Shown here in pieces: positions 33,081 to 40,588 of a DNA stretch of 64,000 bases. How positions within the stretch are numbered: the first letter of the stretch is position 1; every line of letters begins with the position of its first letter. Origin of the DNA: Cognatishimia sp. SS12 (lineage in GTDB: Bacteria; Pseudomonadota; Alphaproteobacteria; Rhodobacterales; Rhodobacteraceae); NCBI RefSeq assembly GCF_028369055.1, contig NZ_JAQNCZ010000006.1, positions 186,001 to 250,000 on the forward strand, given 5' to 3'. The position numbers and the translations under genes were made by a program. The notes beneath the pieces were generated by a model that saw nothing but the letters and a program-made list of their open reading frames with translations, had not been told where the DNA came from and searched no databases.

Positions 33081-34451
33081 ATGGGGACAATTGCCGTACA
33101 AGGATTTATCAAACCGCTTATCGCGGCCGCGCTCGTTTCAGGGTGCGCCGTGGGCACGGAATATCAGAAACCAACGACACCTGTACCGGCCAAATTTGCG
33201 GCCCCTGCAGCCAATGCTGGCAAAGTATCCACCACTTCTGCCTGGTGGCAGGGCTTCAAAGACCCTGTTCTCAATCAACTTGTTGCCATCGCGTTGCGAG
33301 ATAATTTGCAGCTGGCGCAGGCGCGGTTACGCGTTGACGAGGCGGATGCCCTGGTGCTTACCGCTGGTCCGGTGATCGACGTCAACGGCCGCATTGAGTC
33401 TCAGGTGGCGTCCTCCAACATTGGCAATGACCGCAGCCTTGGGGCGATTTCAGGCTCGGCCGTGCTCTTCGGCTCGCAACGGTTCCGCGAAGAGGCCGCG
33501 CGCGCCCGCGCCAGTGCAAGTCTGGCCGAACTGGATGCCGCCCGGCTTCTGGTGCTGTCCAACCTGGCTTCGGCCTATGTCGATCTGCGCTTTGTGCAAA
33601 AGCGCCTGTCGCTGAAATACAAAGAGCTGGAGACCTGGCAGCGCACCTCGCGCGATCTGGATCTATTGCAACAGCAGGGCGCAACCACGCGGCTGGATGT
33701 GTTGCAGCCCACCGCTGAAATCGCCGAAACCCGTGCCGAAATTTCGGTGCTGGGAATCGAGGTAGAGCGTCAGAAAAACCGCATTGCAACCTTGCTCGGC
33801 AAGATTGCCGGCACCAATCCTGTGGATCTGCGCTATCGCGGTCAGCCCTATCCGCGCTTTAATGTCGCCTCTGGCGTACCTGCCGATCTATTGGCAAATC
33901 GCCCGGACATCCGCACCGCAGAGCACCGCTATCGTCTGGCGGTTGCTGAAATGAATGTGGCTGAGGCAAACCTGTATCCGCAGCTGACGCTGAATGGCAC
34001 CATCTCGGCCCGCAGCGACGCCAGCCCGGTGCGCGGGGCGATTGGCCTTTTGGGTCTGTCGATCCCGATCTTTAACCAAGGTGCCGGCAAAGCACAGGTC
34101 AAAGCGCGTCATGCCAATGCGCAGGCGGCCTTTTTGCAATGGAAATCTCAGGTGCTTGTGGCGATCGAAGAGGTGGAGACCCTGCTGGTTGCGCAACGCA
34201 AATTGGGTCAGGCGGTCGGCAATTCCAGCCAATCGGTAAAACTGAACACCGAGGCGATCAACCTGTCGCGTCAATTGTTCAACGCGCAGGAAATGTCCGT
34301 GCTCGATTTTGTGCGCTTGCAGCGCAATCAAATCCAGGCCGAGGCAAATCTGGCGCAAAACCGGCGGCAGCGCGCCCTGAACTACATCGCGCTGCAAATT
34401 GCGCTCGGGGCGGGCAGTTCGCAGCCCGTGGCACCGGCCCCAAGTAATTAA
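33081..34451 (+). CDS. Outer-membrane factor lipoprotein (NodT/TolC family)
   Basis: 456 residues. N-terminal lipoprotein signal with lipobox LVSGC (Cys near residue 22), then two OEP repeats: LNQLVAIALRDNLQLAQARLRVDEA and, in the second half, LLANRPDIRTAEHRYRLAVAEMNVAEANLYPQLTL. Such proteins form trimeric channels through the outer membrane and periplasm. NodT-type channels normally sit next to RND pumps, but none is present here. The nearest transporter is the type I ABC/HlyD pair, so this is the likely third component. GGAGAAG precedes the ATG. Confidence 0.92.
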   Translation: MGTIAVQGFIKPLIAAALVSGCAVGTEYQKPTTPVPAKFAAPAANAGKVSTTSAWWQGFKDPVLNQLVAIALRDNLQLAQARLRVDEADALVLTAGPVIDVNGRIESQVASSNIGNDRSLGAISGSAVLFGSQRFREEAARARASASLAELDAARLLVLSNLASAYVDLRFVQKRLSLKYKELETWQRTSRDLDLLQQQGATTRLDVLQPTAEIAETRAEISVLGIEVERQKNRIATLLGKIAGTNPVDLRYRGQPYPRFNVASGVPADLLANRPDIRTAEHRYRLAVAEMNVAEANLYPQLTLNGTISARSDASPVRGAIGLLGLSIPIFNQGAGKAQVKARHANAQAAFLQWKSQVLVAIEEVETLLVAQRKLGQAVGNSSQSVKLNTEAINLSRQLFNAQEMSVLDFVRLQRNQIQAEANLAQNRRQRALNYIALQIALGAGSSQPVAPAPSN

Positions 34452-34496
34452 AGGTATTTGCGACAGAGAAGGGTCGCAATTTAGGGAGGACTATAC

Positions 34497-35918
34497 ATGC
34501 TGCGCTGTCTCGCAATCTTATCACTGCTGTCCTTTTTGGGCGCCGCGCCTGATTTGGCGGCCCAAACGGCCGAAAATGCCAAGGCGCTTTATGAACGCGC
34601 TGAAGTGCTGCGCAAATCCGCGCGCAGTAACGCTGACCTGCGCGAGGCGCTGAAACTGCAACAGGATCTGCTGGCGCAGGGCAGCAACCGCTCGCAATTG
34701 CGGATTGCGCAGTTGCATTTTGCCCTGGGTGAAAAGGACCTTGCGCGCACCGCCTTCGAAGCGGCCGCCGAAAGTGGCAGCGCCTCTGCCCGCATGTCGC
34801 TGGCAAAATATCATGCCACCGGCGGTTTCGGCGCCAGTTCCGATCCGGAGAAGGGCATTGCAATGTTGACCGCCCTGGCCGAGGGGCCCAACCCGGCGCG
34901 GGCGCAGATGACGCTGGCCGATTTATATATGGAGGGCGTTGGCGGCACACCCAATGAGGCCATTGCACTTTACCAGGCCGCCGCCACGGCCGGCGAGGCG
35001 CGGGCCTCTGCAAAATTGGGCAGCGCCTATTTGCGCGGCAATGGCACAACGCAGGATATGACCGCTGCCGCTGATGCGCTGAATACGGCGGTGTCTGGCG
35101 GATATGAAGCGGCGCTGCTGCATTTGGCTGAGGCGCAGATTGCGCTTGGCCGGGGGGCTGATGCGGCACAGAGTTTGCAAAAAGCGGTCGACTTGGGTCT
35201 GAAAGGCGCAGAGGCCAAGCAGGCACTGGCGCATTACGAAGGCAAATTGGGCGCAAGTTCGGATCGCACACTTGGCGAACGTGGTCTTTTGCAAATGGCG
35301 ACTGCGGGCAACACCAGCGCCGCCAATATCGTGTTGCGCAACCATGAGCGCCGCTCGACCCGGATGGGCGGTGCTGATGTGCCGGCGATTGTCGCCGCCT
35401 TGGAAGACCGGATGGCACAAGGGGACGCGCGGGCAACGCACATACTGGCGCGTGCTTATCGAGAATTGCGCCGCTTTATTCCCGGTGCCAGCGCCAAACA
35501 TGCGGCATTGGTGGCGGATCACCTGCAAAACCTGCCGGAAAAAGACCGCTATGCAGAAATTGTCACCGCGCGCTATGACCTTGCCAATCACGGCAAATCG
35601 CGCCGCGCGCTGACCGAAGAGCTCGAAGCGGTCAGTGGCCCAGCCTTTGTCTCCGCTGCCATGCGGATGCGCGGCATTGAGCGCACGTCATATGTCTATC
35701 TGATGCAGTCCGAACTGAAAGCGCTGGGGGCCTATCCCGGCAGTGTATCGGGCAAGCTGACCCAGCGCACCATTGATGCGATGTTCGATTTCTGCCGGGC
35801 CGAAGGGATCTTTGAGACCTGCAAACACGGGCCAGTGACCTATGACAGCGCCTTGCTGATGGCACAAGCTGTGGCTGAGCGGAAGAAAGAACGACTCGCT
35901 GGCGCAGCGGAGAACTAA
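34497..35918 (+). CDS. Sel1/TPR-repeat periplasmic protein
   Basis: 473 residues. Signal peptide (about 1-22, LAILSLLSFLGAAPDLAAQ), then Sel1-like helical repeats from about residue 35 to 330 (for example ASARMSLAKYHATGGFGASS and ARAQMTLADLYMEGVGGTP). The C-terminal YLMQSELKALGAYPGSVSGK segment (about 405-440) resembles a peptidoglycan-binding helical unit. The layout recalls AlgK/PelB-type scaffold proteins of polysaccharide or matrix export. It follows the outer-membrane factor by 45 nt with GGGAGGA before the ATG, and a strong terminator ends the unit. Confidence 0.82.
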   Translation: MLRCLAILSLLSFLGAAPDLAAQTAENAKALYERAEVLRKSARSNADLREALKLQQDLLAQGSNRSQLRIAQLHFALGEKDLARTAFEAAAESGSASARMSLAKYHATGGFGASSDPEKGIAMLTALAEGPNPARAQMTLADLYMEGVGGTPNEAIALYQAAATAGEARASAKLGSAYLRGNGTTQDMTAAADALNTAVSGGYEAALLHLAEAQIALGRGADAAQSLQKAVDLGLKGAEAKQALAHYEGKLGASSDRTLGERGLLQMATAGNTSAANIVLRNHERRSTRMGGADVPAIVAALEDRMAQGDARATHILARAYRELRRFIPGASAKHAALVADHLQNLPEKDRYAEIVTARYDLANHGKSRRALTEELEAVSGPAFVSAAMRMRGIERTSYVYLMQSELKALGAYPGSVSGKLTQRTIDAMFDFCRAEGIFETCKHGPVTYDSALLMAQAVAERKKERLAGAAEN

Positions 35919-35972
35919 ACCTCTTCTCTAGATCGAAACATCAGTTTTATCTGTTGCATTTTAGCACAGCTA

Positions 35973-36011
35973 GCAGGAGCCACTATATATAGAGGCTCCT
36001 GCCTTTTTTTT
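35973..36011 (+). terminator. Rho-independent terminator after the Sel1 gene
   Basis: Perfect 9-bp arms GCAGGAGCC (35973-35981) and GGCTCCTGC (35994-36002) followed by C and eight T. It closes the plus-strand unit running from the LuxR-type gene or from the outer-membrane factor gene. Confidence 0.92.
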
Positions 36012-36181
36012 GCCGTATTTAGAAGCGCAGCGAGATTTGGCCCATCACCCGAACGATTAATAACCTAAATACTTTCCAAAAATTGCCCATAATCCGTTAT
36101 TTTTAAAGGAGAAAATAGAACTGGCTAAACCCGCTGTAGACCGTAGTTTGCAGCCCGAATAGCGAGTGCAGGGAGGGAAAT

Positions 36182-37186
36182 ATGTCAATATTAAGGAGAA
36201 CGGCCCTCGCTATTGTCGCCGCGACACCCATTATGTCGACGACAGCGACAACCGGCGAGGCTCAGGGATTATCGCAGATTGATAGTGAGTTGCGACAGCA
36301 CATTGATTTTCGCGCATTGCTGTTTCGGGCATGCCTCGGCGAACATGAATGCACCGTCGGTGATATCACGCTGCGCGCCTTGCGGCTGAACGACGATAAC
36401 GAAAGCTGGCGCCAGGCCACGATCTACTGGGATCCGATTGACGGTATCGGTGTGCAAAACGGGGCCCAGAACGACGAGATCGATTTTGACGAACGGCTGG
36501 AAATTCGCTTTGCTTCGGCACAGACCGTCGCCAAGGTTTGGTATAGCGATCTGTTCCATTCAGAAGATCGCCGCTACGGGTCGTTTGCAACGGACCGTGT
36601 TGAGGGCGAACCAGAGGATGCCGAAATTGCCGGCATGACGATGATCGCCGCGGGACAGGAAATCAACACAGATACCTATTCGGCGCAGGACCGCCTGCCA
36701 TGGGCTCCCTTTAATCAGGAAGTCTCGGCCCGGTTCGAAGAGAATGGGGATTTGCGGCGTCGGGTGATCATTCAGGATGATCTGGTGACAGTGCTTGCCC
36801 CAAGTGGCACCGGCGATCAGGAAGATCTGCTGTTGCAGAATGAAATCGGCAAAATTGACAAAGAGAAAAAGGCCATTTTCGAAGGCACCGAAACCTTCGA
36901 AATTGATTTGGCCGGAATTTTGACAGAGTTCCACGGCACCAATCTCTTTGCGTTTGGCACCAATAACTATGAACAGGTGCAAAGCGTCGCCGACAATGAG
37001 ACCGAGTTGAACAACCTGCGTCTTGTGGCTGAACGCAAGCGTCAAACGATTCAGATGTCCAACGGGGAGGTTGGCGTAGACCTGAGCGACGCAACGGGTC
37101 TGGATGGTCTGGATTTCTTCGCGCCCTTTGATGCCAGCAACGATTTTTCAATCGCCGGCATTGTCCTGGCAGATCAGGAGGGTTGA
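36182..37186 (+). CDS. Exported protein of unknown function
   Basis: 334 residues. Signal peptide about 1-27 (ALAIVAATPIMSTTATTGEA). The mature part is acidic and predicted beta-rich, with a close Cys pair (Cys51 and Cys57, CLGEHEC) that may form a disulphide. Repeated Asp/Glu-rich loops such as QNDEIDFDERLEI could bind calcium, but no RTX nonapeptide is present. GGGAGGG lies 4 nt before the ATG. It is separated from the Sel1 gene by a terminator and is followed after 3 nt by another exported protein, so the two form a small operon. I do not recognise the family. Confidence 0.75.
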   Translation: MSILRRTALAIVAATPIMSTTATTGEAQGLSQIDSELRQHIDFRALLFRACLGEHECTVGDITLRALRLNDDNESWRQATIYWDPIDGIGVQNGAQNDEIDFDERLEIRFASAQTVAKVWYSDLFHSEDRRYGSFATDRVEGEPEDAEIAGMTMIAAGQEINTDTYSAQDRLPWAPFNQEVSARFEENGDLRRRVIIQDDLVTVLAPSGTGDQEDLLLQNEIGKIDKEKKAIFEGTETFEIDLAGILTEFHGTNLFAFGTNNYEQVQSVADNETELNNLRLVAERKRQTIQMSNGEVGVDLSDATGLDGLDFFAPFDASNDFSIAGIVLADQEG

Positions 37187-37189
37187 GCG

Positions 37190-37681
37190 ATGAAAATCAG
37201 AAACAAACTCAAACTGATGTCCTCGGTCGTAAAGGGGCTGATTATCGGGTCGATCGCGGTGACACGCGCCTCGGCTGTGATGGCCCCGCCAGCCAATGAG
37301 GGGTTCGATCAGTTCGCCGCCAATTGGGACAAGCTGCGTCAGGAGCTGGACAACAGCCAGACGCAAATGCCCCTGCGCGATGAGTTGATGGATATTCTGT
37401 CGCTGAGCGATCTGGACGCGGATCTGGATTTTGCGGTGCGCAGTTCCTATGCCATCGCCTTGCCGGAAGAAATCGCCTCGCTTGATTCCCATTGGGTCGA
37501 TCTGATGGTGTCTCAGGGCAGCTCTGCGCAGATGGGCCAATATCTTGCCCTGCGCGCATCGCTTGATGTGCCGATCCCGCAAGGGGATGGCTCCGCGCTC
37601 GACAGTTGGCTTTGGAAAGCCTGGGGTGGCGGCGGCGGCGGGGGTGATTGCGACGGCGGTGGCTCAGGTGGTCACGACTAA
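37190..37681 (+). CDS. Small exported protein with Gly/Asp/Cys C-terminal tail
   Basis: 163 residues. N-terminal signal sequence (LKLMSSVVKGLIIGSIAVTRASA). The body (35-140) is helical. The last 18 residues are seven glycines then DCDGGGSGGHD, with the only visible Cys at 154. The tail's Gly/Asp composition resembles the 628-residue low-complexity protein 7 kb away. The single Cys in a flexible tail could be a lipidation, cross-linking or modification site. It starts 3 nt after the preceding exported protein. Family unknown. Confidence 0.72.
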   Translation: MKIRNKLKLMSSVVKGLIIGSIAVTRASAVMAPPANEGFDQFAANWDKLRQELDNSQTQMPLRDELMDILSLSDLDADLDFAVRSSYAIALPEEIASLDSHWVDLMVSQGSSAQMGQYLALRASLDVPIPQGDGSALDSWLWKAWGGGGGGGDCDGGGSGGHD

Positions 37682-37753
37682 ACCACCTGACTCAAGTCAC
37701 CACACGCGGGAGGGGATGCCCGCGCCCAATCACCGCTTTGGCTTTGCGATCGC

Positions 37754-38050
37754 TTAGAGCGATTGCAAAGTCGAAGTTAGCCGGACCTGGCCCTTGCCCG
37801 TTGCGGCAAGACAGGCCAGGTTCCGCTCTGGCAGCGTCACCACGATGGACCATGTTTCCGCATTCGGGGATGCAAAGACTTCCAGCACATGATTGTTCCG
37901 GCTGACGGTGTTGGCCACCGGCGCTTCGCCGAATTGATCTGCAAGACGTGCTGTGACGTGATCTCTGTCAGCACATGTAGCGGCAGATGCGCCACTGACC
38001 GCTACCATTGGTATGCACAGAGACAGTACTCCGAGGAGTTTCAGTTTCAT
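37754..38050 (-). CDS. Small periplasmic protein of unknown function
   Basis: 98 residues. Signal peptide about 1-23 (LLGVLSLCIPMVAVSGASA), then a small domain with two Cys (near residues 26 and 79) likely to form a disulphide. Its ATCADRDHVTARLADQFGE opening and ETWSIVVTLPERNLACLAATG end look like a short periplasmic domain seen in other Rhodobacteraceae, but no function can be assigned. Transcribed from its own upstream region, which contains three consecutive small palindromes (38081-38125). Confidence 0.72.
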   Translation of the reverse strand: MKLKLLGVLSLCIPMVAVSGASAATCADRDHVTARLADQFGEAPVANTVSRNNHVLEVFASPNAETWSIVVTLPERNLACLAATGKGQVRLTSTLQSL

Positions 38051-38080
38051 ACTCTAGCCCTCAATTTCCGCTCTTGTTTG

Positions 38081-38125
38081 ACCTGCATTCAGGTTTGTTG
38101 TCGAAAACAACATAATTCGATTATG
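38081..38125. promoter_or_regulatory. Three consecutive short inverted repeats
   Basis: ACCTG-CATT-CAGGT (38081-38094), TGTTGT-CGAAA-ACAACA (38096-38112) and CATAA-TTCGA-TTATG (38111-38125) follow each other without a gap, upstream of the 98-residue periplasmic protein gene (minus strand). They may be operators or a structured leader. Confidence 0.4.
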
Positions 38126-38255
38126 CCTGAGAGGGATTTAAAAAACGTTTCTGCCCTCGTCACGCAGAAAATGTGGCAAGACTATGGCAGGCGGATTTTG
38201 GCCAGTTTCGGTCAAAAACCTGCCTGTTGCCGCTGCGGTCCATCGAAAAACCGAT

Positions 38256-38822
38256 TTACACTTTCGGCGCGCGCCAGATCTCGCGGCCTGTGATCAGGTC
38301 GCGAATCTGCTGCATCTCGTACCGGAGCTTCAGCCGTTGCGCCGCGATCAGCGGATTTTCTGTGGCGATATAGTCATAGGTGAACTCATATCGCCCAAGG
38401 AATGGAATCGGCCGCATCGTTGTGCACAGAAAAACAAAGCGGGCGAAGGGCTGCTGGTAGTGTTGCTTCAGCAGTGCGGCAAGCGCGTGCTGCAAGGCCA
38501 TAAGGTCCGCGCTGCGCACCAGCACGCCGATCACCGGCAGGGCTTCGGGGGTTTCGACCCAGGCGGTTTTGCCCAGGGTGACATTCAGCGCAACGGCGCG
38601 TGCCCGCTGGGGCATGTCGTTGAGGTCGGGCAGGCGCAGCGGCTCTGCGTGCCCCGTCGCTTCGATGGTCAAATCCAGGTCGAACAGACCCGGAGTTTCA
38701 AGTTCCTTGGCCAGAAGCTGATACTCAAGCTGCGCCAGACGTGGCCCCATGGCCTCCGCATCGCGGGTCAGGCGGCGCAGCAATGCAGGCGCGCTCAGGT
38801 GGGTATCATCATTCTGGGTCAT
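38256..38822 (-). CDS. Hypothetical protein in glycosyltransferase operon
   Basis: 188 residues from the ATG at 38822, whose ATGA overlaps the stop of the upstream glycosyltransferase gene (longer in-frame starts at 38831 and 38861 exist). Soluble, no signal peptide, with segments ALLKQHYQQPFARFVFLCTT and PIPFLGRYEFTYDYIATENP. I do not recognise a family. Translational coupling to the two glycosyltransferase genes suggests a shared role in glycan synthesis or its control. Confidence 0.75.
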   Translation of the reverse strand: MTQNDDTHLSAPALLRRLTRDAEAMGPRLAQLEYQLLAKELETPGLFDLDLTIEATGHAEPLRLPDLNDMPQRARAVALNVTLGKTAWVETPEALPVIGVLVRSADLMALQHALAALLKQHYQQPFARFVFLCTTMRPIPFLGRYEFTYDYIATENPLIAAQRLKLRYEMQQIRDLITGREIWRAPKV

Positions 38823-40588
38823 GTTGTCCATTCCGGCTGCACGACCGCGTATCGCTGACAAATCGCTGAAATGTGGCGGGCAAACTCTGCGCCGTCCAGC
38901 GATTGGTCCGGGCGTGTCTCATAGGTTTGCCCCGCTTGCACCTCGGCCATGAAGGCGGCAATCTGGCCTTTCATCTCACTTTGCTGATCGGCCAGTACAA
39001 TCGAGGCCCAGCCCTGATCGGCAGCAAATTGTGCGCGCGCCACCTGATCGTCCATGCGGATATGATTGGTGGGCGCAAACATCACCGGGCCGGTATATTC
39101 CAGCATCAGTTCATGAAAACTGTTGTAGCCCGTCGCGGTGATAACCCCATCAATGCCTGCCAGATAGCGCGATAAAGGAAACAGCCGGCGCACAGGCGTA
39201 TCGCTGTCACGCGGGGGCGGGGCCAACGGGGACTGCGCCCAGATCAACGTCACCCCATGTGCCTTGGCCTCGGCAATAATTTCAGCTTCAATCGCGTCCC
39301 AATCGCCAAACGCCCCGCCGAGCGAGACCAGACAATGTTTGCCCCACCCCAGCTGCATGCGTTTTTTGGCCTCGCGCCGGGAAAACTTGCTTTGGGTGCG
39401 CGAAAACGCGACCGGCTGCGTGGTGATCTTGCTGCTGAACCCGCGTAAATACGGCTGGCGTGTGCGGGTCGCGCCGCGGTCAACCGAAACGGCAAAATCG
39501 CCCGGTTCAAGGATCAGGTCACAATATTGCGCGTTCTCCAGAAACGCGGGGTCGGCATCCGGGCGCATCATGCCGCGCAACACCCAGACAAAGGCGGTGC
39601 GCCCGCATCCTGGATGGCGCAGGCCGCGAAACACAAACGGGTCAATGACCGCACCGTCATATGACACCACATCGGGCTTGATGTGCTGAATCGCGCGGGC
39701 AAATTCCGCGCTTTCCCAGTCGCGCCAAGCTGGGGGATGTGCCTTGAGGTGCTGCGCGGTTTGCCGCAGTACAATTTGAAAGCCAGCCGCTTGCAGAATT
39801 TCCGCAGCGCGGGAAAAACACCAAAAAATCACATCGGCCTTGCGGTGCTGTTTAAGGGCCGTCGCCAGCGCCATCATGCGCGTGATATGCCCCAAGCCGA
39901 CGCCATTGGGCACCACCGCAAGCCAGCGCAGGGGCCGATCCTCTGGGCGCAACTCCGGGCGCGGCAGACGGGTGCCATTGGCCAACGCCACCAGATCCTG
40001 CATATCAACGTCCTGCGGATCCCGTGCAATCAGCTGCGCCAGACAGCGCAGCCGCGCCCAATGCAGCGCATCGCGTTCAATCCGGCGACTTTCGCGCAGG
40101 TCGTTGAATTCAATCGAAAAAGTGCTCTGGGCCTCGTTCCGATCCACAGGAAAGCGCGGCACGTCGTCATACACCGGCCTTAGGTCAGGCCAGGCGCGCA
40201 GCGCTGGGAATTGCGGGCGCAGCGCCTCAGTGGCGGCAGGGGTCAGGGCCGCAAGGGTCAGATGCGGCGCGGCAGACCTGGCGAGCGCGGCGGCCAGCAT
40301 GTCAAGGCCGGCTGCCCAATCTGCGGCGCTGCCATGGCCGCCGTGACGACGCAGGAGGATTTGGCATGGGATATTCAATGCTTGCAACGCGGGCAGATGC
40401 GCCAAGGCATGGCCCTGACTAAGGACAATCAATTCATCCACCATCTCGGCGTCGCGCGCCGGATCAGACACCAGATAAAATATGTGATCGGACCGCTCCG
40501 GCTGCTCTTCGATGAGCTGCGCGGCCGGGTCGGCCCCATCCCCTAAAATACCAACGCGCCAAGGCAGCGCTGCGCGATCAAAACTCAT
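38819..40588 (-). CDS. GT-B glycosyltransferase (MurG/GT28-like)
   Basis: 589 residues. A non-catalytic N-terminal domain (1-215) precedes a GT-B fold: the glycine-rich acceptor loop NGVGLGHITR (228-237), then LVSLGGAFGDWD and the donor-site TGYNSFHELMLEYTGPVMFAP near the C-terminus, like UDP-GlcNAc-using MurG/UGT enzymes. It probably transfers a sugar to a surface glycan or protein. The N-terminal domain is unusual in length. Its start overlaps the stop of the GT4-type gene by 4 nt. Confidence 0.85.
   Translation of the reverse strand: MSFDRAALPWRVGILGDGADPAAQLIEEQPERSDHIFYLVSDPARDAEMVDELIVLSQGHALAHLPALQALNIPCQILLRRHGGHGSAADWAAGLDMLAAALARSAAPHLTLAALTPAATEALRPQFPALRAWPDLRPVYDDVPRFPVDRNEAQSTFSIEFNDLRESRRIERDALHWARLRCLAQLIARDPQDVDMQDLVALANGTRLPRPELRPEDRPLRWLAVVPNGVGLGHITRMMALATALKQHRKADVIFWCFSRAAEILQAAGFQIVLRQTAQHLKAHPPAWRDWESAEFARAIQHIKPDVVSYDGAVIDPFVFRGLRHPGCGRTAFVWVLRGMMRPDADPAFLENAQYCDLILEPGDFAVSVDRGATRTRQPYLRGFSSKITTQPVAFSRTQSKFSRREAKKRMQLGWGKHCLVSLGGAFGDWDAIEAEIIAEAKAHGVTLIWAQSPLAPPPRDSDTPVRRLFPLSRYLAGIDGVITATGYNSFHELMLEYTGPVMFAPTNHIRMDDQVARAQFAADQGWASIVLADQQSEMKGQIAAFMAEVQAGQTYETRPDQSLDGAEFARHISAICQRYAVVQPEWTT

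Noticed and set aside
38184-38858. 224-codon plus-strand frame opposite the hypothetical gene of the glycosyltransferase operon
   Set aside because: Antisense to a gene that is translationally coupled to its neighbour; no start signal.
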